Shown here piece by piece: positions 1 to 14,000 of a stretch of DNA of 64,000 bases (position 1 is the stretch's first letter; each line of letters starts with the position of its first letter). The stretch lies in contig VZDJ01000090.1 of the NCBI GenBank assembly GCA_008694505.1, positions 3,279,521 through 3,343,520 on the forward strand, in the 5' to 3' direction. This DNA is from Cyanoderma ruficeps (Eukaryota; Chordata; Aves; Passeriformes; Timaliidae). The position numbers were made by a program, and so were the translations under genes. The notes beneath the pieces were generated by a model. That model worked only from the letters and a program-made list of their open reading frames with translations, had not been told where the DNA came from and made no database searches.

Positions 1-3000
1 TACCTGAGGCTGCCCCACCCGCCATCAGTGAGAAATGGGTCCAAGAGAGAGTTTGTTGTACTGTCTCAGCTCCTGGAAGACCCATGAAGATGGATGCAAC
101 CCTCTGCCACTACCAGTCTAAGCCATCTTAAATTCCTGCCTTAGGAGTAGAGCTCTGTCTGTGTGTGTTTGTGTATGGAGAGGTGTGCGTCATTAACTAC
201 AAGGACTGTGGGCTTCAGGGGACGAAATTCCAACCTTCTGATAGAATTCTATTTTCCCTCATAATATACATTCAGGAATTACAAGATACATTACCTATTT
301 TCTTTTGTTCATATCTAAATTGTCTCCAGATTCTCAGGCTGAGGATAAAGTCCAGTTTAATACCTTGTTATATACATGTGATGGTGGCATAAGATTGCTA
401 CTCTGTATCTCTGGAGATAATTACTTTGTAATTTCATCTTTTTTTGTATTTTTCTATTTGCAAGCATGCAAGATGCGAGACACTGCCTCTGTGATCAGAG
501 CTGTTTCACCCATAACATCATTTTTTTTTGCCCAGCATGTCATAAGGACAGTAAAAGAGCAGTGACTTTGGCAGCTGTTTCACCCAGCCTGCAGAAGTCG
601 CACTGTTGCTGTTTCGAGCATATTTCTGTATGACAAAGGTATGTAAAATGTGAGACTTTTCAAAAGCCCTAAGTGATGTGAAGTGCCTTATGTTCTCAGA
701 ATTCAACATCAAACAGGTTAAGGATCTTGTTGGGATGACACTGTTGAGAAGCTGAACTTCTACAGGGAATTGCAATATCAAGATAACATCAGTTATACCG
801 AAAAAATAAACCCATCAATTACCTTGTGATTGGCTTGAAAATCATAAAACCTTAATGAGTAAAGACAAGAAGTGGTGTGAGGCTGGAGATCTGTTAGAAG
901 TAAATACCAGACTGATTCAGAAAACTAGCACAGTTTTTTTGCAGCAGGTGGGAACTTGGATGGCAGAATTCTGGCAGAGGCACAGCAGAGCTGGACACGT
1001 GCCTCTTCCCTAGAAATGTTTTCCTGAACTTGACTGCAACTCTGTCCAGTGTGGAAATATTTCCAAGTGCTTCTGATATGACTGGCCAGCAGGCACCGCT
1101 CTAAGATCAGCAATTGCTTGGCTGCTGTGGCATTTGACAAAGTGCTCATCACAATCCCTTCCAGTTTCCTTTTATGGGGGAATGGTGTCCTCATAGCTCA
1201 AGGTAACAGTTTGGAGTGTATTTACCTGCTTCCTGACACAGGGAAGGGGTTGCCACAAGATTTACACTTGGTTACTGCAGACAGCTTTTGGACTTCTCCT
1301 GGGTTTCAGGATACAGAGATAGCAATGAAGCGTTGCTGGCTGGTAGTTGGACAGGAGGGAGGTAATTTTAGCAGGTGATTATTTAATGCTCTGTGCTTGG
1401 AGGTTTCTAGAGGAGCTACCTGCGAAGAATTGGAAAAACAGATTTCCTGAGGAAAGGCTTCTGCTTACTGAATAGGATTTTAGCCCTTGAAGTACTCAGT
1501 GACTTGCAGCAAAATGCCCTTGTGCAAACGAAGTCCGTGCACTCCTCAGCCACATCCAGACAGGACCTGTTCAACTGCACTTATTTCAATACAGCTGCAA
1601 CACCCCTCGCCCCCTGTCCCCCCCTTCCACCCCTCATTGCCCTTCCCTCCGTCCTCTGGTCATACAGGTTTTGATCCCAGGCTATTAAAGCAGTGCAAAC
1701 CCTGAATATGGCAGACTAGCTCTAATTAAACCTTCCAGCCACAGAGGTAGTTTTAACAGGTACAGCTGGAACTGACTGAATTTTTCCTTTACTGCCTTCT
1801 GGGCTTAGACCAGAGCAGGGATCCTGCTGCCTCCCTGAAACAGGTAGGGGAGGGAGCTGTAGGAAGAGGGCAGAGAAGGGACAGTTTTGTCACCATCTGA
1901 GTGACCTTTCTGCTTTTTGGACTGAAGAGGGACCATTTCCTCTGTGTGCTGACATTTGCTCCAGCCCTGTCCTTCTGTCGCTTTCTTCATCTCCGCTTTA
2001 CTTTGTAATTGCCTTTTGTTTTACTGGTTTACTCCACCCATCCCCATGCTCCTTCCCTTCAACATCCCTCCAGGGATTCCTCTGCATGGATCTGGCCAAC
2101 AAAGGAGGCAGAGAAGGGACAAGCATTGCTCTGCTTTTATTACCCAGTTCTCCTCATTCCTGTATGTTGGGTCTGTCTTCTTTGATATGTCAGGCCACTT
2201 AAGGCTTCTGTTTGAGAAGGGAGAAAAAAAAAGGTATGAGGATTTCTTCTTTTTTTTTTCTTCTGCTTCTTGCTCTGCAGATCTCCTGGGGTACTCAGGG
2301 TTTGACCTCTGTGGATTCTCACACCCTGGCTGGAGCTGCAGGAAAATCAACTCTTGAATAGCACATAATTTCTTACTGATATTTTGTGCGTCATTTCGTT
2401 ACTGTGTTTGTGCAGTTGTTGCTTGCAAACAGCACGTTGCGTTTGGCTCAATCTCCTCTCCCCTCTCCTCTTCTCCACCCCATTCTTGCCCTCTTGTCTT
2501 TCTTTGGTCCTAGTTTTTGTCATGATCTAGACAGACTGGAGACTTCTAGGCTCCAGAAGACCTGCATTTCTAATGTAAGAAAACAAGTGGAAAAACGCTT
2601 AATCTTTTTCCATTGGACTGAAATCCTCCAGGCTCCTTAATCTATTACAAAGTCACATAAAGGCCACAGGTGGCATTTCTTTTTCTTTGGCCGTCATCTT
2701 TAAGGGGAGTGAGGGGTGGAGAAAAGACAATTCAGTTGATAAATCAAGAAACCAAGAGATAGGATTCCTGATTTCTGCTCTTGGAAATCTTTTGTCACTT
2801 GTTGGCTGTCTCACTCAGAGCTTGTAATTTTTTTTGTCAAAGTTTACCTAGCTGTTAAAGAATAGCTGTTGTACTTGCCTGCAGGAGGTGATTATGGAAA
2901 AGGTAACATTTCCCTTAACGGCTGAGCTGCAGCTGATTTAATTTGCAGTTTGTTATGAAATGGTAGGTATTGTTTTACCTCTCTTCATCCCCAGGCTGGG

Positions 3001-6000
3001 AGAACGGGCACAGAGAGTTCTAGAGATAAATGGTGAGCTAAATAATTACAGGCCTGGCTCCCAGGGATGGTTTGAGGATTAATGGCTGTTTGTACAGCAC
3101 TTCAAGATCCTTAGCTGAAATCTGCTTTGAACTCTGGGGCATTTCAGGCTGCAGGTGATGGGTACCCCCAGGCTCTGGCAGAGGCCGGTACTCAGAGTAT
3201 ATCAGGTCTTTTGAAGCAGACATGCAGCTCCAGGGATGTGGCTGGCCAGGCTCATAGGAGAGGTTTATTTAGATCTGGGAAATGTTCCTATGTGGAATAG
3301 GAAAGTGACAGGGAGGACCTGTCCCTTCAGACTAATTTCTTTTAAGCAGATGAGGCTGCTTGAAATAGAGACTAGAGGATAAACACATCCAGTGAATGCT
3401 TCTCTAGCCATCTTTCTGGTCTTTCTGTTGATTAGCAGTGTCCCTGCTCAGCTGTCATGGACAGAAGCAGCAACCAGCTTGAGTTGGCTTCTGATGTCAG
3501 CCAGACCTTCCTTGGTCTTTTCTCCTCAGGACCCCATGGGTGACGTTCAGAGGTTTGCATTGAGCCAGAACACTGCATTTCAAGTCTTTGGGGCTAATAT
3601 TCTATGAATGACCATAACTTCTCTAGGCTGGGGCATTTTCTGTCATTATCACAAATGAGGAAACTTTTCTGTCAGGTGCCTGCAAAATGTTGGAGTGCCA
3701 GCCTGGCTTTACAGCCCTAGAAGGAAGTGCTGAGAGCATTGCTTTCTAATCTTGCAGCAGAGATTTTCAAAGGGGAGGCTGTACTGTGGGAAGCAGTGTA
3801 TGATTAAAATGGATCCAGCCAGCTTGCACTTGTCTGACTACAGAAGCAGCCATCAAGGGCCAGGCACCTGGGGAAAGTTCTCCCTATCCTATGGGAGGAG
3901 CACGTGTATTTGGGAAGATCCTTGAGTGCGGCAGCCACGGAAGGTGAAGGAGGGAAGAATTTCTCCCTGGGTCTCAGGAGTCCCTTAGGGTGCTGCAGGA
4001 AGTTCATGGCCCTAAGCAGCAGCTGGTGGTGCTGTGTGACAAAGCTCTCAAGGTACAGGGACTGTCAGGGGACTTACTGTGTCCCTGCAGTGACCATGGG
4101 GAAATGGGACAGGACATGTTACGGCTGGGGAGTCTGCACTGAACAGTTGCAATGAGTCCATCCCAAATCCTTTGCTGCTCATCTCATAATGTGGGGGAAG
4201 GAAGAACAGCTCATCTTGTGTAGTAAGGGACCTCACCAGTATCATTATTGTCCATCTGGTTGTGGAGAATATGCTGGGGAGCAGATATGTCATCTGATCT
4301 TTGTCAACCCTTTCTTTTTTTTTTTTTTCCCTCTTATGAAGCATTGAGTCCTGGTCACAGGCAATGCAGATAAAAGTGTCCATTCCTACCACCCCTGCCT
4401 CTGCAGAGCAGCACACTGGAGAGGAATGAAGGGCCGTGGGAATAGTAAGCATTATTTTATTATGGAGACAGTGGGAGGATGGAGGAGGAATGCAAGGAAA
4501 ACACTATGGTAAGACCACACAGACAGTGCTTATGCTGGGAAGAATAAACCCAAAGAGACTCCAAGAGACAAAGAGATAGGAGAAGAGAAAGAAAGATGAA
4601 AACGGGAGACTGAGCAAGACAGGCAAGGAATGGCAGAGCCACCTTCTTCCAGTTTGTCCAGGGAGTGGCAGGAGCAGACCTGGGACTCTTCATCTGTGAA
4701 AAAACCAGTCTTCTGCATACCATTCTCCCATTTTCCTGAAATCTCTGCTTTTGCTCCTCCAGGCAACCATTAATCTAATATTAAGCCCCTTAACCTCTCT
4801 AATTGTTCCCTTTCAGTGTCAGCTGGTTTCCTATTAACCTTTCAATCTCTCAGTAATGCAGTTACTTCTGACTCCAGCCAGACCCAGCTCTAAAGCTTTA
4901 CCTCCGGCAGTGAATTTTCCAAGCTTTCACTTTTTTTTTTTTTCTCTTTATTTTCGGTAATGATTATTACTGCTGTTAAGGAGCCAGTTTGAACCAGCCT
5001 CTAAGTGCACGAGGCTGAACCTGTTGGAGTCTATAAATAGCCCTTCACTAACCTTGTACCTTATTTCATTAGGTTGATTGCCTCCCCTCCCTCCACTTCA
5101 TTGCACCTCCATCTCTCTCTCCCCACTCCATTATTGATGCTGGTTCTTTTGTTACTATCCAAGACATCTGCTTGTTGATAGCAGGGTGGATCAGCCCTAG
5201 GTTTTTGCCTCCTGAATAAAATAGTGCTGTTGTGGAGAAACGCCTCTAGAGTTTCATGACAGAGGGAAGGCAGAGGGTGAGGCAGGTCTGAGACAGAAAG
5301 TCAGAAAGTGTCTCTGCTGTGCAATAGGAAAATTGTGTGGCTCAGCACCAGTCCCAGGGATAGAGTTTGCCACCCACAGGCTGGTGGGTTCCTCCCATGA
5401 CATACAACGTGATTATACATGAGTGCAGTCTCCTGTGTGAACCCCACTGTGCTATATCGAAGCCAAGGCATGCGTCCAAGGACAAATGGTGCTGCAGTTC
5501 AAATCAAGCAGATGTACAGATCCCAGAACTGTCTGCTGTACTTGAGACCAGTCCTTTGGCCATGTTGACATCATTAGTCAATATACTGCTGCTGCTTGAC
5601 CCTGCAACCTGGCAGAGCATAGTTTGCTTCACTGACCATCATCATGTCTCAGCTCAAAAGCATTTTCATGCTGCCCCTCCTCTAATTCACCTGCTTCTTC
5701 TAGTGATAATAATGTTCCTGAGCTCTACTTAACCCTGGTGTTTCTCCCTACAAACTGCTCTTTTCTTTTTTTTTCTTAAATACAATGACTATTTGCACCA
5801 AAGACTGAACTAAGCAATTGCCTAAGCTGACCTAAAATCTCTGGGGCCAGTGTAAATCACAGCTCAACTTCACAAGTCCGTGTCTGAGTGGCACTTGCAA
5901 ACTGCTCATGTGCAGTGATGCAGTGGGGCAGAGCATCTGCCAATGCTTCACAAGTACTGGGGGTGCTATTGCAGTAGCATAACAGGTTTTGTTTGGTGGA

Positions 6001-7186
6001 TGCAGCAACAGCCATGGTTTCTACAGGTGGGGAAGCACTATCCCAATGCACAAGAGCTGGGATCAAGGATCCAGTCCATTTTGCTCCCTGAAGAAAGGCA
6101 AGTTCTTTCCCACTGAAGCCTTCTTTTTCCCCAGAGAGAGACACTTAGAGGAGACTTTGCTAATCTGTGCTTAGGCTGACGTTTACAGCCTTTCGCTTCA
6201 GCTCAGAAGAAGGATTTGTGTGTCTAAAAGCTCTTCTGTTTTTTCTAGCTGTATCATTTGTCTAACACCAGCTGTTACCTTTCCCTGAGAGTCCTGCCTC
6301 AAAGTCAACAGCAACTTACCAAAATAATAGGAGCCATTCTCTTCTGCTCTCTGTACAGCTCTCTGTGTTCCTACTTGCTCACTTACTGCTATTCCTTGTT
6401 GTTGGAAGGGCAGATTCTGGCAGCAACAAGCCTTTGTCTTATTTTCTGGCAAACAACCTCAGTCTGCAACAAGGCAGGAAAGGCAAACAGTGAAGAAATG
6501 AGAGTGGGTAAAACCGGGGTTAGAGGAGAAGGTTAACTTCTGGTGGCTTCTTTTTTTTGAGTTTGATGGGGGAAAGGTTTTGTAAAAGCACTACTTGTGT
6601 GGAAAACAAACACCCTCCATCCCTTCCAGGGCAGCTGGCAGCTGGCATTCACACCTGTTTAATAATACAGGTTCTCCAGTGTGGCTGTGTGCTCACTTTC
6701 CATTGTCCACAACCTCCTTGTCTTCATGTTTATCCTTCTAAATTCCAGTGCCTTGCCTTTGCTCCTGTGTCTTTTAGGTACCCAGTCTCAGCAGGATGAA
6801 GCCCCCCTGAGGGCTGCAGCAGGAGTCCAAGGTGGTCCCTGGGGCAGTGCCTCCCTCCCTCCCGTCTTTCAGCCCTCCTAGTGACCATTATGGTCACTGA
6901 GTTATGCAGGGAGCTCGGGAAACTCTTCATGTCAGGGCTCTGAGCACCTCACGGTGAGCAAGTTAGTGGCTGAATCAGACCCTGGCTGTGCTTATGAAGG
7001 CCTGGGCTCAGGCCAGAATGTTGCCCATCATTCATGGTCGAAAGAGGGGGCCCAGAGGCCTCTCTGGTCCCTGAGGCCAGTCAGCACCCTCCTGACAGAG
7101 GCCCAGCACAACAAGGGGTACAAGCTGGCCCTAGAGGGGACTGAATCGAGCTGAGTACCACTCTCCCCCACACACCGCTCACATGC
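1..7186. other. Non-coding stretch, no gene recognised
   Basis: Open frames here are short, overlap on both strands and match no family I know. I see only simple tracts, such as T runs at about 2,251-2,260, 4,315-4,328 and 4,931-4,942, and a TATAAATAG sequence near 5,032 with no gene beside it. Confidence 0.6.
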
Positions 7187-7539
7187 TGTCATGGTTTGGG
7201 GGCTGTCAGAGCCCCTTTAAGACTTTCTGGCCCACCTGCCCTTCACAGAAGGTCCTGGGAAAGTCAAAGCCCATGGAAAGGCCATTTGACCTGCTGATGA
7301 GCATGCTGCCCTTCCACAGTGGGCTCTGTGCTGTCCCTGGGAAAGGGGAGCACAGCTCAGCTGAGCCAGCAAAGTCTAGCAGGATGTGTGGCTGCAGAGG
7401 GACATCTCTCTGTCCCACCTGCTGAAAAACCTGCCTGTCAGTGAAGGTGATGCAGAGTCCTGAGGTGCAGAATATGTGTTCAAAGGGGAAGCTGATGGCA
7501 GAGGTAATGCCCACCACAGAGCTACCCCTGCTTTTTTGA

Positions 7540-8050
7540 TCTGTATTGTGACAGGTGAATGGTATTGATACTTGGAAGGCTGACCTGAAACAGAGACTGG
7601 ACAGAGCTAGAGAATAAAGTAGGTATTTACTGAAAGGCCTTCAGGATCTACCTTGGGCAGGACAGGAGCTTGACCAAGGCTGCATCCCGAGTCTACTATG
7701 AATCGCCACACACAAATGGCTGACCAGTCACGACATCTTACATTTTTATCAGTTTCGGTCCATTTGCATATTGGGGTTTAATTGTCCAATTACAGCTTCA
7801 GGTTGTGAGGTCTCATCCTTCTTGTTCGTCCCTTCAGTCCACCTTTGTTTATGCTTTTGGGCCTGAAAGCTGTTCTTGGTTCTCAGCAGAAAAAGGATTT
7901 GTTTTGTCTACCTACCCTGTGAAGAGAGCTTACTGGCACTTAATATGAGGCTCAGAACTACATCCATAGGCAACACAGAATCTGCAAATATGAAAGCTAA
8001 AGCTTAAGGCATCAGTATCAGACCCATGGTTAGCTACAAACTAATTTTTC
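7540..8050. mobile_element. LTR-like interspersed repeat (possible avian ERV LTR)
   Basis: The block has features I associate with passerine endogenous-retrovirus LTRs: an AGAGAATAAAGTAGGTATTTA stretch at about 7,611-7,631 that could hold a poly(A) signal, then TTTGCATATTGGGGTTTAATTGTCC near 7,763-7,787. A TGTCATGGTTTG sequence at 7,187 resembles a known LTR 5' end, but continuity between the two parts is unproven. No internal retroviral coding sequence is visible, so a solo LTR or a fragment is the likely state. No target-site duplication was found. Confidence 0.35.
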
Positions 8051-11000
8051 CTAGTTTCTATGGCCAGTCCCATTTATTCCCTGTCCCTTGGGAAGCTTCC
8101 TAAATATTTGTCCCAGTGATCAATCATATGACCCCATTGTAGCAATGTGATACAGCTTTAGCTGTGCTAATCAGCTTAGCTTGGGCCCCTGACCCCTGTC
8201 ATCTTATTTTAGGAAAAAATTTTACACAGTGACTGGTAAGGGCTGTTCAGTCCCGAGGATTTAAATCCAAAGTGAGAAATAGCAACACAGACTTTTGCTT
8301 TTTTATTTTGCAGCCAGAATTCAGTTTGCCATTATTCTGATTTGTCACTTCTTTAGGAGGAGTTGAGCTTTGAATAATACACCAAGAGTGCAATTTAATG
8401 CTAAAATATTTGACTCTTGACTGTTAACAAAAAAACACCCCAAATAGTAAATGTTGAGTGCTTTGGCTGAAGCACTTAAGAGATGTTCCGTCATCCAAAT
8501 GGACGTAGACACCAAATCCCTTCCCTCGTTTCTCCTCCCAACTTTAAATGAGGCCCTTAAAAGCAAAATGGGCTCTAGAGAATAGTGTCAGTAGCAGGGA
8601 ACTGAAAATATGTGCCTTGAACCTCAGGGGGTTTTGTGGGGAAGATATCAGAGGACAGATGGACCTAAAGATAAATATATTCTTGGAGTGTTTTTTTTCT
8701 CCACAGAGATATATCTCAACTCCAAAGCAGCAGCAGAAGTCAGAGGTGAATTAGCAGCCAAGAGCAGCCAAGATCCCAGCTCCTCACATCTCATACTGGT
8801 GGGAGAAAATGTACTGAAAGCCAAGCCTCTTTCCAATGCTCCAGGAGTGCAGCACAAGCCCTAGAGACAGTATATGAAAGTATGAACCACATCCTATCTG
8901 TAGGAACTTGTTTTATTAGAGACATGAGTACTAACAACCTTCTCTGCATAATCTCTGGAGGGAACAGACTGGCTTTATAAGGGAGAGAGAGATGAGGACA
9001 AACTATACTTGGATAAAAGAACAACTGGAAATACGTTGTGTAAGAGGAGGGTTTGGCAGAAAGTGAGCACTTTCCAAAGCCTGAGAACTACCAGGGCAAC
9101 TTCTGTCATCAACCCTGATGGTGAACATCCCATGGGCTGCCAGGGCAGGGAATGTCTCCAGACCTGCCTGAGGACTTTCCCAGTCCAGCTGCTGCAGCAG
9201 CCTCCTCTCCCAAGTTTCTGAAACACCATCTGGATGCAGCAAGAGGATCTTCAAACTCCTGTTTGCCACATCTTCAGCCCTTCCCCCACCTTATGAAGCG
9301 TGCCTTTGAGTGACTTCATCATCCTGCTTTCTCAGCAGGTGAAAATATCCTCCTTTTTAGCATCCCAGGGATGACATGGCAACTGCTGAGGTGTAATAGC
9401 AGACTTTGAACATCCTCAAGGTTTTTGAACTTGTATTGTCCTCTTGACACCCATGACTTGAATATAGTCTGGAACTGATTAACCTGACTGCTTCAGTCTC
9501 TGGAAGGGAATGTTCTTTCTGCAGTTAAATATTTACTTATCTATGTGCACCGACCAGGCATTACAGAAGCCTGAGCAACATTTGCATTTTCTCCCCATAA
9601 ACTGAAAAAGGATCATCCTCCATTATTTCAGTGCTGTCACTTCCATCCATCATGGCAGTCCAGTCATGTCCTGCTCAGCCTAGCTGTCTCGTTAGCTTCA
9701 GCAACATTCCTAAACCATGGGATATGTAGCCCAAACCACTGGGAGGCCACATTGCACATCCAAAATATTCCTTGGTTCCAAAGTACATCCTCAGAGAACA
9801 ACATGAATCCTATTTCTGAAAACCGTGTCTCTAGCACTTGCAAGCACCTTTGCATGACATTGCTTGAGGAGAGGTTGAGCTCTCCCCTACCCAGTCTTCC
9901 ACTGGCATAAGAACTTTTACGATAGAAATCATTTCTATCTTAGGCAGCACCACAGTGAAGTGGTAAAAATGGGAAAATCTGAAGGATTGGTAGGGGCTTT
10001 TAGAAATACTGGGATATTCCCATCTTCCTTCCAGTTCCCACCTGCTGTAAATGCTGGGGTGGGCACCTCTGACATGCCAATATACCCAGGAGGAGCACAT
10101 CACCCCTCTCTGCTGCTGCCCAGTATCAGACTGCTCCATCCATGGCAGCCCAGAAAGAGCTGATGGCCAGCCCCAGGACTGGGTCTGGCCCCCAGGATAC
10201 CAGCAGGTTGGCACTGCTGGATCTGTGCAGGGAGTGAGGAGAATCTGGAAAGTGTTTTGGCTCTGCTCAGGGCTGAGTAAACAGAGCAGCTTTTGCCTGG
10301 GAATAGGTGCAGTCCCTGACCACACTGGTGATGCAATGACGTCGCTGTTGCTCCTCCTGGCATGGGGAGTCTCCTGTTTCCCCTGGCTCAGGCAGAGACT
10401 ATTTTTTTTTTTTTTCTCCACCCCCTTGGCACATGACAGTTGGCTTACCATTTCAGTCACCAATGACAGCAACCAAAAAATAATACTACTGTACTCAGTT
10501 AATCCATAGGAAAATCCCACATCGGCACACAAAAGGTGGAGACGGTGCTCGCGCATTTTCCCCTGAGGGCCTTAGGCAATGGAAATTTTCTCAAGCTCCA
10601 TTCATTAACGGAATAGATGAACAGTTATGTAAGATCACATGAGGGAAGTGGTTGGTCTTTGGTCAATGAAAGAGTTAGTCACACATCATTGAGCTGGATG
10701 GCCCTGGGAGGAATTGTGGAGCCACTCTTTGCGTGTTCAAGGACTGAAGAGGGAGAACTTTAGCTATAATTCCTCACTGTGCCCTGAGCTTGGGCACCGC
10801 CTTTACAGACCTGGCATTGCAGGAGGCATGTGGTGCTGCTAAGAAAAAAAGTAGGGAGTTAAGGTCTGTTGAGATCCTCCCAACTTTCCTCTTCCCAGAT
10901 CACTCAACCCTCCTCTGAAGGAATTAACCCACCACCTGATGATCTTGGGGTGCCTGTGTGCAGTTGTGCATCCCCCCAGCCAGTCTGTTCTTGAGGTACT

Positions 11001-14000
11001 CAGAGGGTAAGTAACAGAACACGATACAATTCAGCAGTCACAGGTCACATAAAATCTGTATTAGGGCTCTCAGGAACCACTAGAACATTACTAGGATATT
11101 CACCTGGGGGAGATTTTCAAGGATCTCTTCTGTCCATTACCAAAGTGGTTTGGAATTTTCTCTCCCTCTTTGAACCAAGGATGATGCCATCATATAGAAT
11201 TTCTGTGGGACTGACTGTAGGCACTAACTGGCCTCCACACTTTAGTAACCCAGTTAGACATGGTCTGCAATGATATTCTCCCACTTCTCACAAGCTCTCA
11301 TCCTTGTCCTAGGCAGCCCAGTTGAGAGTCCTCCAGTCCTCCGAATTTGAATTATCTACGCCCTTGGCTCTTCTTAGCTTCTGCTCTGGGGCTTGCAGAT
11401 CTGATTTTAAGACAAGGATGTCTTGCAGACAAACCAAACCAGCTTTGTTTGCTCATTTGCTCTAATCCCTGGATGTTGAGTGACCAGCCTCAACCTGCTA
11501 GTGTACTTTCCCCTTGCAGCCACTCTCTTGAAGGTCATTTCAGACCACTGGAGAGGCAGGGTGACAAAGCTTGGCTGGCAGCCTCCACAGGACATGGAGC
11601 AGCAGTCACCTGGCACCAGCTATCAGCAGGACTCACAGCCTGATGAGTGCAGAGGGCAGAGGAGGCCTGCAAAGGAAACTCATGTTGGGCAGGCGGGGAG
11701 AATGTGGGTGTCAGGTTGTACCTGAACCATGATCTGGTGCCTGAGGGCTGATAATAAGTTGTAATTGTGTAAACCAAAGTGCCTCCCACATTTGCTGCTC
11801 TGCCCTGAGTGCTGAGGTGGTGAAACCCTGCAAGGAGGACGCCTTAACCCATCTGGGAGGGGCTGCGGCGTAGATCCGGCCCTCAGTAAAAGCCCAGCTG
11901 TCTCCCTGAGCAGGTGGTTTCCAGGAAGAGCCACATTCCTGACTGTGAGGAGCTGAAAGGACCGTGTATGGGATATGCCTTAAAATAGACAGAGATATAG
12001 GAACAGAATTCAGGTCCCGGGCAATGTGGACTTGATGGCATCTCAGGCGTTTGGTCAGGAAGGGAAGCGCTGCTAAAACTACAGCTGCCTCAGCCTTGAC
12101 TGCAAGTGTCTCTGATAACCTTAGGGTAGTTTTCACTCAAGGAAAGGACTTTTCGGGGTTTTTTCAGCCAAATTCCATTCTACTTTATTGTTTTCGTTTT
12201 TTCTAAAAGCCGAGCTGAGCAGGAAATAGATTTCCCCTTTCCCAAAGGTTTGCGATATTGTGGAAAGAGGTCTATCTCATATTTGGAGAAAAATTTGAAA
12301 TCCCTAACCTTTCAAATAATTGATATTTTGCTAGTGGAAAGGAAGCCTTTTTTGAAATATTTTATTTCAGTAAAATGGTCTTTTTGGAACGATTTTACTG
12401 TATCTAGCCTTTTGGTTTTTAACTAAGTATTGTATATCTCTAGTGACATTTTTTTCTTTAAAAAAAGTCTATATGTTATGATACCCAGAAAAGGGATTCC
12501 CTCAGCAGTATTTCAAGCTAACAAGTTATTTGAAAACATCTGTTCTCCAAAAATTATCTGGCTCTGAATAACTGGCAATAAATTTGAGAAAAGTTTGGTG
12601 ATAAGTTCCCAGCAAATTCTCCTGAAGCACATATCTTTTCACTGTAAAGCATTTCCTGGCCATCTGCAAACCAAGCAGTGATGGGTTGAAAGACAGAGCT
12701 TGATGGCAGCTGGAAAATGCAGTGAGATGAATTTTGGCTTCCATTCACACTTGCTGTGTAGTTTGGCTTTGTCCTTTGAAATAGTTGCTATATGTTCCCC
12801 ACTGAAAAAATTCACTGCGGTATCAGTTGTTTTGGTAAAATCCTCTGAGCCTGCAGAGTTCTAAGAGCTGTTGGGACAGCACACTTCAGGTAAGAAGACC
12901 CCAGAACTGCTCAGGGCACGACATTAGCGAGCAGGAGAAGAAATGGGTTTTTCCTTATTGCCCACCTGCTGCTTTGCTCTCTCACTGGCACAGCCCGACT
13001 TGCCTTGCAGCGTCTGCTGGAACGCATGGCACCCGGAGACCATGTGAGTTAATTATTAAACAAAATGGAGTCATTATGCCCTGTGCCACTGCCGTTCCTC
13101 ACATAAATCTGCTGCACAGTAGAAAAACGATCCCGTGCAATGAGAACAAAGAAACCTTTTCAGGATGAGCACATTTTCCTCCGCTGGAGAGCTGGTCTCA
13201 CTTCACCTCCCTGGAAGAGTGATGCATTTGGTCTCCATAAAGGTGGGGGGCTTTGGAAAGACAGATGAAAGTGATACAGAGCCTCAGGGCACTGATTTCC
13301 ATGAATAATCTCCCTAGCTGTTAGCCTAGGTCTAGAGCCATTTCCTTTCAGAAAATACATTTCTACTAGCAACATTTCAGGGTCCGGAAGGAAATATTTA
13401 CAAGTTACCTTTGGCATTTCAAGGCTAGCACAATTTCCACTGAGCTTCCCTTGAACTTCTAGATAAAATATTAACTCCTGGACGAGGTGCAGAGGCCCTG
13501 GCAGGCTGTCAACCAGCAACACAATTAAGGAGACAGTCTCTGGTGAGATAGCATCCAGTACGTTAAAAAGCATCTGTGATTAGTTTCACTGTGATTAGTT
13601 TGACTGACACACAGGAAAAAATGAAGACTTACAGGTGAGATTTCCAGATGCCAGCCACCCAGGGAAACAGTCGGTCATCTCAGCTCTGGGAGGGGATAGA
13701 ACAGAGCCAGTCTGTGTGAAGCCTTCTGCTGTGCAGCTTTTCTGAAGCCTTTTCTCTCACACAGAGGGGAAAGTGTCTCTCCTCTGTGGCTGCTCAGCCT
13801 GGCAGACACGGGAGGCCCATGAAGGGCATGTGCTGTGGTAAAAGGTGCATGGGCTGAGACCCCAGCAGATGGGGATCCACTGGCTGCAGAAGGGCCCTGG
13901 CTAAGGGGTAGGAGCTGAGATACTGGCAGGGGGATGGGTCAGGCCATGGAACTCAGGTGTATCTTAGATGTTTGGCTCGTGTCCATAATGTCCAGGTACC

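Noticed and set aside
5026..5045. TATAAATAG as a promoter
   Set aside because: No exon, CpG island or open frame of interest lies at the expected distance on either strand.
9831..10556. A 241-codon open frame on the minus strand
   Set aside because: It has no recognisable domain, includes a lysine run from a T tract, overlaps open frames on the opposite strand, and lacks convincing coding character.
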